NCBI RefSeq assembly: GCF_000337455.1 | Contig: NZ_AOIU01000031.1 | Coordinates: 229,947 to 293,946 of the forward strand | From: Halosimplex carlsbadense 2-9-1 | Lineage (GTDB): Archaea; Halobacteriota; Halobacteria; Halobacteriales; Haloarculaceae | Length of the DNA stretch: 64,000 nucleotides | Reading direction: 5' to 3' | Shown here: one piece after another, positions 53,677 through 62,270 of the stretch | Layout: each line of letters starts with the position of its first letter | Position numbering within the stretch: position 1 is the stretch's first letter | The notes under the pieces: model-generated | What the model was told of the DNA's origin: nothing | The model's input: only the letters and a program-made list of their open reading frames with translations | Databases searched by the model: none | Made by a program: the position numbers and the translations under genes

Positions 53677-54798
53677 TCACTCGTCGCTGGACCCGTCCGC
53701 CCCCTCGCCGCCGCCGGCCTCAGGCTCTTCGGACGACTCGTCGGCAGTTCCCTCGTCGTCCGTCTCGAACTCGGTACGGAGGCCCCCGTCCGCGCCATCG
53801 CGGCCGTCGGACGGACGCCGCGAGCGCGACCGACCTCCGACGAACGGCAGCCGGCGCTTGATACCCACCCGTCGACCGGCGCCGACGACCAGCAGTGCGG
53901 GCACGCCGAGCCCGACGACCCACGGGACCGCGGCGACTCCCGCGACGAACACGGTGCGAGCGAAGGTGACGAAGCCGCCGACCGAAGACGCGAACACCGC
54001 AGCGGGCGACTGCTCGTGGAACGGCGTCGGCCCCTCGGGCGCGACCGCGTCCGGTTCGGGCTCGCGGAGTTCGACGCGGACCGTCGAGAACGAGACCCTG
54101 TCGCGCAGCGACCGCTTCTGGGCTTCCAGTCGCTCGATCTCGCCCTGAACGTTGGAGAGCTGCTCGCCCACGTCCAGCAGGTCCTCCGTCGTGTTGGCCG
54201 AGTCGTACAGCGAGCGCAGCCGGTCGCGCTGGGCCCGGAGGTTCTCCAGCCGAGCCGTCAGGTCGACCAGCTGGTCGGTCACGTCCTTCGTGTTCGAGTC
54301 GGCCGACAGCACCGTCCCCTGACCCTGGGTGGCCTCGTACAGCGCCGTGAAGTTGGTCGAGGGGACCCGCACCTCGACGTAGCCGGTCCGCCAGGTCTCG
54401 TTCTCGCGGTGGTGGAGCCGGACGTTCGACCCGGAGACGTACCCGCCGAGCGCCGCCGCGCGGGTCCTGACCGCCCGCTCGGCGACGGAGTAGTTCTCGA
54501 CCTCGACGGTGACCGTCCCGGTCTTGATCAACGCGCGGTCCACCTGCGCGGCCGCGTTCGGTCGGCCGTCGTCGCCGTCGCTCGCGCTGAACTCGGCGTC
54601 GCCGGCGTCGCTACCCCCACTTCCGCCGTCACCGCCGCTTGCGCCCGCACTGCCGTCGCCCCCGTCACTGCCGCCACCGTCGCCGCCGTTCGCCTGGAGA
54701 TCCGCGCCCTCACGGTTCGCCGAATCGCCCGATCCCATGCTCGCACAGCCCGCCAGGGCCACCAGCACGACCACGAGAACCGCCGCTTTTCGTCCCAT
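53677..54798 (-). CDS. DUF4349 domain lipoprotein
   Basis: A 373-residue membrane-anchored protein. Lipobox ALAGC puts the lipid on Cys18. A long Gly/Ser/Asp-rich tether (19-75) leads to the DUF4349 domain (ALIKTGTVTVEVENYSVAERAVRTRAAALGGYVSGSNV...), with a predicted coiled coil (LVDLTARLENLRAQRDRLRSLYDSANTTEDLLDVGEQLSNVQGEIERLEAQKRSLRDRV). A hydrophobic segment near 295-320 and a charged C-terminal tail follow. The role is unknown. TATA-like CTTTATCT 26 bp before the ATG supports the start. Confidence 0.87.
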   Translation of the reverse strand: MGRKAAVLVVVLVALAGCASMGSGDSANREGADLQANGGDGGGSDGGDGSAGASGGDGGSGGSDAGDAEFSASDGDDGRPNAAAQVDRALIKTGTVTVEVENYSVAERAVRTRAAALGGYVSGSNVRLHHRENETWRTGYVEVRVPSTNFTALYEATQGQGTVLSADSNTKDVTDQLVDLTARLENLRAQRDRLRSLYDSANTTEDLLDVGEQLSNVQGEIERLEAQKRSLRDRVSFSTVRVELREPEPDAVAPEGPTPFHEQSPAAVFASSVGGFVTFARTVFVAGVAAVPWVVGLGVPALLVVGAGRRVGIKRRLPFVGGRSRSRRPSDGRDGADGGLRTEFETDDEGTADESSEEPEAGGGEGADGSSDE

Positions 54799-54857
54799 GC
54801 TCCACGGATCCGACCGTACAGATAAAGGGATGCCGTGGCTTCAAACGCGCCCTTGAG

Positions 54858-55667
54858 CTATCGACGGCGGTCTTCGAGCGCGGGGAACTCCGACCGGACT
54901 TCGGCGACGCGGTCGGCGTCCACGTCGGCGGTGACGATGGCCGACTCCTCGCCGGCGCTCGAACGCGTCGTTCCCCACGGGTCGTATATCGCCGACCGAC
55001 CGAGCAGGTCGGCGTCGTCGAAGCTCCCGACGCCGTTGACGGCGCCGACGTACAGCAGGTTCTCGACGGCGCGCGCCCGCGGGAACAGCCGCCAGTGCTC
55101 GACGCGAGGGTACGGCCACGCGCTCGGGACGAGGACCATCGTCGCCCCGGCGTCGACGAGCTCGCGATACAGCGAGGGGAACCGCAGGTCGTAGCAGGTC
55201 GTCACGCCGACCGTGTGCTCGTCGAACTCGACGGTCGGGACCGCCTCGCCGGGCGTCAGGAGGTCCTGTTCGGCGGAGCCGTAGCCGAACAGGTGGTGTT
55301 TGCGATACACCGCCTGGCGCTCGCCCCCGCGGTCGAGGAAGACGGCGGCGTTAGCCAGCCCATCGGCGGCGGGCGTCTCGACGCCGTCGGCCCGCGAGGC
55401 CGCCAGATCCTCGACGATACTGCCGGCGAGGACGCCCACGTCGTGTTCGCGCGCGCTCTCGGCGAGGGCCGAGACGGTCGGGCCGGCGACGCTCTCGGAC
55501 CGCCGCTCGTAGCTGTCGAACGCGAAGTAGCCGACGTTGAAGATCTCGGGGAGCGCGACGAGGTCCGCACCGTCGGCGGCGGCCTCGGCGACGGCCGTCC
55601 GCGCGCGGTCGAGGTTGCCCGCCACGTCGCCGCCCTCGATCCGGAGCTGGGCGAGCGCGAGCCTCAC
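54858..55667 (-). CDS. Carbon-nitrogen hydrolase (nitrilase superfamily)
   Basis: A 269-residue amidase of the nitrilase superfamily, with the Glu41-Lys123-Cys158 triad seen in LVALPEIFNVGYF, YRKHHLFGYG and VTTCYDLRFPSLYREL. Such enzymes cleave omega-amidated metabolites such as deaminated glutathione or 2-oxosuccinamate; the specific substrate is not clear. It overlaps the next upstream gene by 4 bp, so the two are co-translated. Confidence 0.88.
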   Translation of the reverse strand: MRLALAQLRIEGGDVAGNLDRARTAVAEAAADGADLVALPEIFNVGYFAFDSYERRSESVAGPTVSALAESAREHDVGVLAGSIVEDLAASRADGVETPAADGLANAAVFLDRGGERQAVYRKHHLFGYGSAEQDLLTPGEAVPTVEFDEHTVGVTTCYDLRFPSLYRELVDAGATMVLVPSAWPYPRVEHWRLFPRARAVENLLYVGAVNGVGSFDDADLLGRSAIYDPWGTTRSSAGEESAIVTADVDADRVAEVRSEFPALEDRRR

Positions 55668-56092
55668 ACTTCGACACCGAGGTCGTCGGCCAGCGCCTGC
55701 TCTAGGTTCTGCATCTCGTCGTCGAGGTTCCGTTTGAAGAAGCGTTCGACGCCGGGCAGCGAGCCGTCGACGACGAAGCGATTGGTGAGCCGCGTCCCCT
55801 CGTCGGTCTCGGTCAACTCGTGTTCGCCGATCACCTTCATCACCTTCGAGCGACCGACGAACCGAACGTACTCCGGCGCTCGGCGCTCCTCGTCCTCGGT
55901 CTCGACGCCGATGGTCCGGTTCACGACCGGGATCGGGAGGTCGAGTCGCCAGGTGGCGCTCCCGTCGTCGTGGACCGTGTAATCAGAGACCACGCTGATG
56001 GCGCCGGCTCGTTTCCCCGGGTCGGCGATGAACTCCCAGACGCGCTCGCGGTCGACCGGTAGCTCGAACGACCGCTCCACCCGAACAGTCAT
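55664..56092 (-). CDS. SRPBCC family protein (CoxG-like)
   Basis: A 142-residue START/SRPBCC-fold protein. VRVERSFELPVDRERVWEFIADPGKRAGAISVVSDYTV and ETDEGTRLTNRFVVDGSLPGVERFFKRNLDDEMQNLEQALADDLGVEV show the typical helix-grip layout with a long C-terminal helix. It probably binds a hydrophobic ligand. It is co-translated with the nitrilase-family enzyme. TATA-like CTTTTAGG about 28 bp before the ATG supports the start. Confidence 0.87.
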   Translation of the reverse strand: MTVRVERSFELPVDRERVWEFIADPGKRAGAISVVSDYTVHDDGSATWRLDLPIPVVNRTIGVETEDEERRAPEYVRFVGRSKVMKVIGEHELTETDEGTRLTNRFVVDGSLPGVERFFKRNLDDEMQNLEQALADDLGVEV

Positions 56093-56128
56093 GCCGGTGC
56101 TTCGAACTGCGTCCCCTAAAAGAGCCCG

Positions 56129-56353
56129 TTAACTGAGCGTGACGCGCCAGGTCGTCGAGCGCGCGCGCCCCCACTTCTCGATGTCGACGTCGTCGGTCTC
56201 CTCGTCGAGCTTCGGCAAGCGCGCACCGACCTGCTTCGAGGAGAGACCGATCTGCTCCGCGATGTTCTTCGCTCTGAAGTAACTCTGCCCGCGCGAGACG
56301 CTGTCGCGTAGATAATCTAGAATCTCCCTGTCCTCCTCGCCGAGTTCGCTCAT
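56129..56353 (-). CDS. DUF7123-type helix-turn-helix protein
   Basis: A 74-residue winged-helix protein, MSELGEEDREILDYLRDSVSRGQSYFRAKNIAEQIGLSSKQVGARLPKLDEETDDVDIEKWGRARSTTWRVTLS. The RAKNIAEQIGLSSKQVGARLPKL segment is the recognition-helix part. It is a single-domain haloarchaeal regulator that probably works with other factors. TATA-like TTCTTAAG 26-30 bp upstream. Confidence 0.82.
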   Translation of the reverse strand: MSELGEEDREILDYLRDSVSRGQSYFRAKNIAEQIGLSSKQVGARLPKLDEETDDVDIEKWGRARSTTWRVTLS

Positions 56354-56389
56354 ACGCCGGGCTAGGTCGCGAGCGCCCTTAAGAATTCC

Positions 56390-56587
56390 TTACGCGTCCC
56401 CGGCACCGTAGAGGTGGATGCCGGCGATCGAGCAGATACCCCCGACGATCGCCAGGGCGAAGCTCCAGCCCGCCACCACCTGATTGCTGTAGGCGACCAG
56501 CATGCCGACCGCGCCCGCCACCGCGAGCACGCCGAACGCCAGTCCCAGCCCGATGCCCATGTCCGAGCCCGCGGTAACCTCGCTCAT
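56390..56587 (-). CDS. Small membrane protein (DUF7525-like)
   Basis: A 65-residue protein with two hydrophobic segments (GIGLGLAFGVLAVAGAVGMLVAY and VVAGWSFALAIVGGICSIAGIHLYG) and short polar ends. Start at 56587 (MSEVTAGSDMG) is chosen because the TATA-like AATTAAG (56612-56618) lies about 28 bp upstream. An upstream start at 56605 is weaker. Function unknown. Confidence 0.75.
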   Translation of the reverse strand: MSEVTAGSDMGIGLGLAFGVLAVAGAVGMLVAYSNQVVAGWSFALAIVGGICSIAGIHLYGAGDA

Positions 56588-56689
56588 ACCCTCCCGTTCC
56601 GTCACTCACCACTTAATTCATTCGAGGTCGGCGCAACGGCCGGTTCGGCCGAGACGGGACGGTTCCGGGGCGTCGCCCCGGACCGCAGC

Positions 56690-57742
56690 TCAGTCCTCGG
56701 TGGAGTCCGACTGGATGGTCGTGTGTTCGGACTCCTCGCTGAGGGCGAGGTTCGTCGCGATCTCGGCGTTCCGGACGGCGTACTGGGCGGTCTGCTGGAG
56801 GCTCACGAGCACCTCGCGCACCCGCAACACGTCGTCGTTGGACATCTCGTCGAGGTCGTCGAGTATCTCGGCCTCGCGGTCGCCGATCTCGGCGAACATC
56901 TCGCGGACCTCGACGGCGATGTCGTAGTCGCGCTCGACGGCCGCCTCGACGGCGAGTTCGGTGATCTCGTTGACCTGGTCGGTGAACTCCCGGATGCGGC
57001 GCATCGTCGAGGAGTCGACGTTCAGCGAGTGCCCCTCGGTCTCCAGGGCGATCTCGGCGATGTCCTCGGCGTTGTCCGCGGTCAGTTCGAGGTTCTTCGC
57101 GATCGAGCGGTAGCCGATGAGCGGGAACCCGTCGTTGAGTCCGACCGCCCGCGCCAGGTTCGGGTTCTGGTAGGAGGTGAAGATCAGTCGCAGCAGGAGG
57201 ACGAAGATCTTGTTCGCCTGCCGTTCGCGGTTGAGCGCCCGCTGGGCGAGGTCGGGGTTGCCGTGAGCGAGCGCCTTGATCGCCTCGTTTCGCATCGTCG
57301 AGCCCGTGCTCTCGAGGCGTTCGAGGAGGTTATCGAGCGTGAAGTCCTCCGGGTCGACCGAACAGCGGATGGCGATCCGCTCAGGCGTCTCCTCGACGAC
57401 GCCCAGCCCCATGAGCTGCGTCTCGGCGTTGTAGACGGCGTTGATGTGTGCGCTGTCGAGCGTCCCGCTCTCGCCGGCGTCGACGTGGATGATGCGACGG
57501 CCGAGGACGTACTGCGAGAGGATCGCCCGTTCGAGCGCGTCGGCGTTGAGGTCTTCGGCGTGGATGACCGCCTCGGAGTCCTCGCCCTGGACGGACTCGG
57601 GCATCACCGTCAGCGTCCCCTTGCCGCCCATCCGCAGCGATACCTCGTCGCCCTTCTCGACGTTGTGCTCCTTGGCCCACTTCGCAGGGAGGGTCATCGC
57701 GAGCGTCGACGGACCCAACCGCTGGACTTTCCGCGTTTCCAT
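56690..57742 (-). CDS. AbrB-PhoU fusion phosphate regulator
   Basis: A 350-residue protein. The N-terminus (METRKVQRLGPSTLAMTLPAKWAKEHNVEKGDEVSLRM) is an AbrB/SpoVT swapped-hairpin DNA-binding domain. The rest holds two PhoU-like helical bundles (SIAKNLELTADNAEDIAEIALETEG..., then MRRIREFTDQVNEITELAVEAAVERDYDIAVEVREMFAEIGDREAEIL). PhoU domains tie phosphate transport to signalling, and the DNA-binding domain suggests this protein regulates directly. TATA-like CGTTTAAG near 57768, about 26 bp before the ATG. Confidence 0.9.
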   Translation of the reverse strand: METRKVQRLGPSTLAMTLPAKWAKEHNVEKGDEVSLRMGGKGTLTVMPESVQGEDSEAVIHAEDLNADALERAILSQYVLGRRIIHVDAGESGTLDSAHINAVYNAETQLMGLGVVEETPERIAIRCSVDPEDFTLDNLLERLESTGSTMRNEAIKALAHGNPDLAQRALNRERQANKIFVLLLRLIFTSYQNPNLARAVGLNDGFPLIGYRSIAKNLELTADNAEDIAEIALETEGHSLNVDSSTMRRIREFTDQVNEITELAVEAAVERDYDIAVEVREMFAEIGDREAEILDDLDEMSNDDVLRVREVLVSLQQTAQYAVRNAEIATNLALSEESEHTTIQSDSTED

Positions 57743-57923
57743 ACCCTTTCTTATTCGCTGTCGACCTTAAACGTATCCATACACCGTATAAGATACCGTC
57801 GAATACTATTACATTCGATGGACGATCGTCCGAAAATCGATACCGCCGTTCTGAATGGATCACATACTAGGTATCTCGGGGGACGTGGCGCCGGCGGAGA
57901 ACGGGCCGGCAAGCGGGATTCGG

Positions 57924-59039
57924 TCACGCGATATCGACGAGTCGGCGCTCGTAGCGGCCGACCCTGACGCGGTGCCAGCCGCGCAGCGAGTCGTCGAGGT
58001 CGGGGTCGCCCGTGTCGACACGGAGGGCGTCGAGTCCGTCGAGTTTCGCACGCGTCGCGACGATCTCGACTGTCGACCGGCGGATCACCGCGGGTGAGAT
58101 CTGCTGGTTGCCGCGACCGAAGACGAACCCCTGGCCGCCGATCGGCGAGACGACGACCACGTTTCGCTCTCCCAGGGCCGCCTCGATGTCGGCGGCGCCG
58201 CCGTCGCGGACGACCACCTCGCCCGACGGGCCCGCACCACCCTCCCGGCCGTCTTCGGCGTCCGCCCGCCACACGTCGACGCCCAGCGGCGTCCCCTCGA
58301 ACCCGAGTTCGGCCTTGATCGCGCCGACGGTTCCGCCGGGACCGAGGACGTACGTGACCCCGGGTTCGACCTCCTCGGCGACCCCCTCCGCGAGCGTCGC
58401 GACCGAACCGCCGCCGGTCTGTTTGCTCGCCTGGCGCTGCTCGGCGACGGGCGTCTCCGCGATGGCCCGTAGCTCGGTCGACACCTCCTGGGCCCGGTAG
58501 GCGTCCTCGTCCACGTCGTTGACCTCGCCCGTCTCCACGTCGTCGAACGACGCGGCGACGATCCCCGCTTCCCGCGGCCGCACCGCGAACACCGACGAGT
58601 AGATCTTCACGCCCGCCGGCACCCCCAGGATCGGGATCTCGCTGTCGATCTCCGCCAGCGTCTCGGCCACGTCGACGGCGGTCCCGTCCCCGCCGACGAA
58701 CAGTATCAGGTCCGCGTCGCGCTCGACGAACGCGCGGACCGCCGCGCGAGTGTCGGCCGCCGTCGTCTCCCCGTCCTCGTCGTCCGAGGGCGCTCCGACG
58801 ACGAGGGGGTCGAACCCGGCCGCGCGCGCGGCGTCCTCGCCCATCGGCCCGTCGAAGGCGAGTATCTCAACGTCCGCGTCGGTTTCGGCCAGCGCGTCCA
58901 GCGCGGTCCGCGCCCGCTCGGGCGCCCGCGGCTCGGCCCCGCGTTCGCGGGCTTCTCCGACTTTCCCGTCGGTACCTTTCAGTCCCACTCGCCCGCCCAT
59001 GCCGGCGATCGGGTTGACGAGCACGCCGATCCGTCGCAT
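57924..59039 (-). CDS. ATP-NAD kinase family protein
   Basis: A 371-residue protein of the NAD-kinase/AcoX-like branch. MRRIGVLVNPIAGMGGRVGLKGTDGK is the glycine-rich start, and LILFVGGDGTAVDVAETLAE carries the GGDGT phosphate-binding motif. PILGVPAGVKIYSSVFAVRPREAG is the second conserved region. Proper NAD kinases are shorter (about 275 residues). The extra middle region (KQTGGGSVATLAEGVAEE..., GPGGTVGAIKAEL) is typical of the COG3199 branch, whose substrate is not established. Start 59039 has a TATA-like CGCTTTTGC about 28 bp upstream. Confidence 0.85.
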   Translation of the reverse strand: MRRIGVLVNPIAGMGGRVGLKGTDGKVGEARERGAEPRAPERARTALDALAETDADVEILAFDGPMGEDAARAAGFDPLVVGAPSDDEDGETTAADTRAAVRAFVERDADLILFVGGDGTAVDVAETLAEIDSEIPILGVPAGVKIYSSVFAVRPREAGIVAASFDDVETGEVNDVDEDAYRAQEVSTELRAIAETPVAEQRQASKQTGGGSVATLAEGVAEEVEPGVTYVLGPGGTVGAIKAELGFEGTPLGVDVWRADAEDGREGGAGPSGEVVVRDGGAADIEAALGERNVVVVSPIGGQGFVFGRGNQQISPAVIRRSTVEIVATRAKLDGLDALRVDTGDPDLDDSLRGWHRVRVGRYERRLVDIA

Positions 59040-59210
59040 CACCCGTGATTCGGTGCGACCGGGCAAAAGCGGCCCGACTCCGAGAGCCTGTCGGCCGAAT
59101 CCGGCGACCGGTCTCTCCGGCGACCGATTCCCCCGCCGACTCCGCCCGGACCGGCGCGAGCGCGGCGGAAAACGGGCGGTTTTACATCGCGTCACGCGAA
59201 ACGCCCCGAT

Positions 59211-59336
59211 ATGTACATGCCGCTGCAGGAGAGCGCCGAGGCCGTGCAGGGCGGGCTCATCAACGTCGCGGGGTTCGTGATGCTACTGGGCGGACTGCTG
59301 TTGACCGCGCTGTGGTGGAAAGTCCTCTACCGGTAG
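59211..59336 (+). CDS. Small single-helix membrane protein
   Basis: A 41-residue protein: MYMPLQESAEAVQGGLINVA then a hydrophobic GFVMLLGGLLLTALWWKVLYR helix. It has one transmembrane segment and a basic tail. TATA-like GTTTTACA about 28 bp before the ATG at 59211 gives the gene clear promoter support. The function is unknown; such small proteins often bind larger membrane complexes. Confidence 0.7.
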   Translation: MYMPLQESAEAVQGGLINVAGFVMLLGGLLLTALWWKVLYR

Positions 59337-59343
59337 CGCCGCG

Positions 59344-60051
59344 TTACTCGCCGCTCTCCTCCTCGATATCGACCAGCTCGACCCGGTCGCGTAGCCACGC
59401 CGCGGCCGATTCGACCTCCTCGTCGCCGCCCTGGATCTTCACCCGCACGGAGTCGCCGGGGTAGCTCCCGACGGTCACGTCGAAGCGGTCGCGCAACTCG
59501 TCGATCCGGTCGAGCAGCGCGCTCTCGGGCTCGTCGGCGACCACCGAGGTGACGTGTTCGACCTCGCCGGCGAACTCGTCGGCGACCGTCTCGAACATGG
59601 CTTCCATCTCCGCCGGGACGCCCGGCAGGACGTAGACGCTCCCGATGACACAGCCCGGCGCGACGCCCTCGGGGTTCTTCAGCAGGCGAGCGCCCCGGGG
59701 GATGTCCGCGGTCCCCTCCGCCAGGTCGTCGGCCGCGTACCCGCCCTCCTCGGCGAGCCACTCCAGGGCCTCGTCGCTCTCGACGACCTCGTGGCCGAAG
59801 GCGGCGGCGACGCCGTCCATCGTCAGGTCGTCGTGGGTCGGCCCGAGCCCGCCGGTCACGAGGACGGCGTCGTACGCGGCGCGGTACTCGTTGACGATGC
59901 GGGCGATGTCGGCGACCCGGTCCGGGAGCGTGACGACCCGCTCTACGTCGACGCCGCGCTCCGTCAGTCGCTCCCCCAGCCAGGCGGCGTTCGTGTTCAC
60001 GGTGTCGCCGACGAGCAACTCGTCGCCGACCGTGACGATAGCCACGCGCAT
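59344..60051 (-). CDS. CinA N-terminal/molybdopterin-binding family protein
   Basis: A 235-residue protein of the CinA/MoaB-like molybdopterin-binding fold. VAIVTVGDELLVGDTVNTNAAWLGERLTERGVDVERVVTLPD and DAVLVTGGLGPTHDDLTMDGVAAAFG are the classic CinA N-terminal signatures. It lacks the C-terminal NMN amidohydrolase domain of bacterial CinA; relatives hydrolyse ADP-ribose or CoA-type pyrophosphates. TATA-like CTTTTACG 26 bp before the ATG at 60051 supports this start over 60066. Confidence 0.87.
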   Translation of the reverse strand: MRVAIVTVGDELLVGDTVNTNAAWLGERLTERGVDVERVVTLPDRVADIARIVNEYRAAYDAVLVTGGLGPTHDDLTMDGVAAAFGHEVVESDEALEWLAEEGGYAADDLAEGTADIPRGARLLKNPEGVAPGCVIGSVYVLPGVPAEMEAMFETVADEFAGEVEHVTSVVADEPESALLDRIDELRDRFDVTVGSYPGDSVRVKIQGGDEEVESAAAWLRDRVELVDIEEESGE

Positions 60052-60170
60052 ACCGACCGTTGGCATCCGACCCGTAAAAGGTCGCCTGCTTCCGGTCAGA
60101 TACGTCCGCGCGGCTCCGCCTCCGCTCCGTCACCCGTCGCGACCGCCGAGCGACGGGCCGGCCGTCGCGA

Positions 60171-60965
60171 CTACCGCATCCCCGGCGGCGGGTCGTCGTC
60201 GTCGAACTCGTCGGTCTCGGTCTCCACGTCCAGCCCGATCTCCTCGCGTCGGCGCTCCAGCACGCGGATCTGTCGCAGGTAGTAGAGCGCGCCGCCGATG
60301 CCGACCAGCGCGAGGACTCCGCCGATCCCGCCGAACAGCAGCAGGTCCCGCGCGAGGTAGTACCGGGTCACTATCGGTCCGCGGTCGGTCGACTGCCAGC
60401 GGACGATCATCCGGTCCGAGCCGTCGGGGATCTTCGCCGTCGACCCGCCGGGCGAGACCTGCGAGAGCAGCGGCACGCCGACGCGGGCCTGGGGCGGAAG
60501 CACGACCTCGACCGAGTGGGACGACTCGATGAACATCGGGATCGCGAACCGCTTGGCGTTAGGCCGGTTGGCCGTGAACGCAACCTGCCCGCCCGCCTGG
60601 GGCAGCGTCACGTTCAGCCGCGAGTTCGTCGCGTTGACGTAGAAGTTCGACCGGTTCGACGGCGCGACGACCGTCCCGTTGTCGGGGTAGCGGAACCGGA
60701 GCGAGGCCACGTCCAGGGGCTCGTCGGTGCCGAGTTCGCTCCGCTGGTAGAGCTCGACGTACGACTCGTTCTCGACGCCGAGGATCCCCGTGAAGTTCCC
60801 GCGACCCACGTCGTAGGTCGTCGTCGCGTTGGTGTCCCACTCGTAGGTCGCGTTCTGGTTGAGCTGGGCGTCGTCGGGGCCGCCGCCGCCGAACGGCGAC
60901 GCGCAACCGCCCAGCGCGACGAGCACCGCCAGCAGGCCGAGCGCGAGGACCAGTCGCCGCCTCAT
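60171..60965 (-). CDS. DUF5803 family lipoprotein
   Basis: A 264-residue membrane-anchored protein. The signal and lipobox LALGLLAVLVALGGC put the lipid on Cys21. A large extracellular domain has many N-glycosylation sequons (NAT, NAT, NFT, NES, NRS, NAT, NVT). A transmembrane helix (LLLFGGIGGVLALVGIGGALYYL, near 212-234) and a cytoplasmic acidic tail (RREEIGLDVETETDEFDDDDPPP) end it. It overlaps DUF2110 by 4 bp. The role is unknown. Confidence 0.85.
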   Translation of the reverse strand: MRRRLVLALGLLAVLVALGGCASPFGGGGPDDAQLNQNATYEWDTNATTTYDVGRGNFTGILGVENESYVELYQRSELGTDEPLDVASLRFRYPDNGTVVAPSNRSNFYVNATNSRLNVTLPQAGGQVAFTANRPNAKRFAIPMFIESSHSVEVVLPPQARVGVPLLSQVSPGGSTAKIPDGSDRMIVRWQSTDRGPIVTRYYLARDLLLFGGIGGVLALVGIGGALYYLRQIRVLERRREEIGLDVETETDEFDDDDPPPGMR

Positions 60966-61648
60966 GGCACGACGCAGAGCAGCTCCGCCGACATGTACTG
61001 GCCGATGCTGGCCAGCAGCCCCGGCGGGTCGGTGTCCTCCGTGCAGACGATGCTCTGTTCGAGCAGCCCGAGCCGCTCGACGGTCACGATGTCCTGGGCG
61101 TGGCCCGCGCGGTTGACCGTCGCCCGCGCCTCCGCCCGCGTCGCCGAGTTGACGTTGACCCGACCCGCGCCGCGCGTCCACTCGTAGAGGCGGTCGCGCT
61201 CGGCGTCGGCCAGCCGCGCGGGCTCGTCCTCCTCGGGGTCGGCCGCGACGAACCGCATCGGGAGGTGCTGGACGAGACCGAACCGCGTCCGGATCTGCTC
61301 GGGCGTCCCTTGCCCGAGCCCGATCTCCCCGGCTGGGATCCGCACGTCACGTCCGAACCCCGCGTCGAGGACGAACCCCTCGTCGTCCCACGATTCGAGG
61401 GTCCCGACGTGTTCCGCGCCCGGTTCGATTTCGGGCGCGACCTCGCCCCACTCCTCGGCCAGGGCGTTGGCCGCGACCGTCGCGTCCTCGCCGTCGAGGG
61501 TGACCTCGGGGAACTCGTCGCCGCGGATCTCCAGGTCGACGGTCACGTCCAGGTCGCCGACGACGTTGTTCACCTGCGAGCGCAGCGAGTCGGTCGCCCG
61601 CGAGCGGGCGTCGCCCTCGACGTACAGCTTGGTTGCGAGTACGACCAT
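60962..61648 (-). CDS. DUF2110 family protein
   Basis: A 228-residue archaeal protein. Recognised by LYVEGDARSRATDSLRSQVNNVVGDLDVTVDLEIRGDEFPEVTLDGEDATVAANALAEEWG and a C-terminal part ending RVNVNSATRAEARATVNRAGHAQDIVTVERLGLLEQSIVC, which resembles an OB-fold or nucleic-acid-binding segment. It directly follows TFE: the TFE stop and the start here share one base (TGATG-type overlap). The conserved linkage with TFE suggests a role in transcription or chromatin. Confidence 0.85.
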   Translation of the reverse strand: MVVLATKLYVEGDARSRATDSLRSQVNNVVGDLDVTVDLEIRGDEFPEVTLDGEDATVAANALAEEWGEVAPEIEPGAEHVGTLESWDDEGFVLDAGFGRDVRIPAGEIGLGQGTPEQIRTRFGLVQHLPMRFVAADPEEDEPARLADAERDRLYEWTRGAGRVNVNSATRAEARATVNRAGHAQDIVTVERLGLLEQSIVCTEDTDPPGLLASIGQYMSAELLCVVP

Positions 61649-62175
61649 CAGGCCTCGCCGTGCTCGACGTTCAGTTCGTCGCGCAGTTGTGCGATCCGGG
61701 TCTCCATGGCGTCGACCAGGCGGGTGTTCTCCATCGCCTCGACGGGGTTACCGCAGTCGGGGCACTCGAAGCCGAACTCCATGGCCTCCCCGAACTCGAA
61801 GCGGATGCCGCAGTGCTCACAGAGGTAGAACTCGTTGTCCTTCTCGTAGTCCTCGCGCTCCTCCAGCGCTTCGAGCAGGCGATGCATCTCCGACTGGAGC
61901 TGCTCGGGGATCTTCTCGTATTCGAAGGTCCACAGGTAGGTGAGCCACCCCGAGTCCTCGTCGCGCAGTCGGCGGTAGCTCGCGAGGTCGTTCTCGTAGA
62001 GGATGAACAGCGCGCGGCGCACGTCGTTGAGCTCCAGGCCGAGTTCCTCGGCGAGTTCCTCGTCGGTCACCTCGCCGTCCGGCGGCGCCGCCGCCACCGG
62101 CATCCCTTTCGGGCCGACCAGCTCGTGCAAGTACTTCTGTATAACGGGGTTCTCCAGAAGTTCGTCAAAAGCCAT
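61648..62175 (-). CDS. tfe: Transcription factor E (TFE alpha)
   Basis: A 175-residue general transcription factor that helps open the promoter. An N-terminal winged helix (ELLENPVIQKYLHELVGPKG...GEVTDEELAEELGLELNDVRRALFILYENDLASYRR) is followed by an alpha-helical linker and a C4 zinc ribbon with Cys119, Cys122, Cys138 and Cys141 (LCEHCG, FECPDCG). A strong TATA box (62201-62208) lies about 29 bp before the ATG. It is the first gene of the TFE-DUF2110-DUF5803 operon. Confidence 0.95.
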   Translation of the reverse strand: MAFDELLENPVIQKYLHELVGPKGMPVAAAPPDGEVTDEELAEELGLELNDVRRALFILYENDLASYRRLRDEDSGWLTYLWTFEYEKIPEQLQSEMHRLLEALEEREDYEKDNEFYLCEHCGIRFEFGEAMEFGFECPDCGNPVEAMENTRLVDAMETRIAQLRDELNVEHGEA

Positions 62176-62200
62176 TACGTCCGTCTCAGTCCGTGAGGCG

Positions 62201-62208
62201 TTTAAAAG
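62201..62208 (-). promoter_or_regulatory. TATA box of the TFE operon
   Basis: On the minus strand CTTTTAAA, about 29 bp before the ATG at 62175. One of the clearest TATA boxes in the window. Confidence 0.65.
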
Positions 62209-62270
62209 CACCGGATGGACGGAACCGTCGCGTCCGGTCGTCTCGACCCGGATCCGAACTTCGGCCCGCC

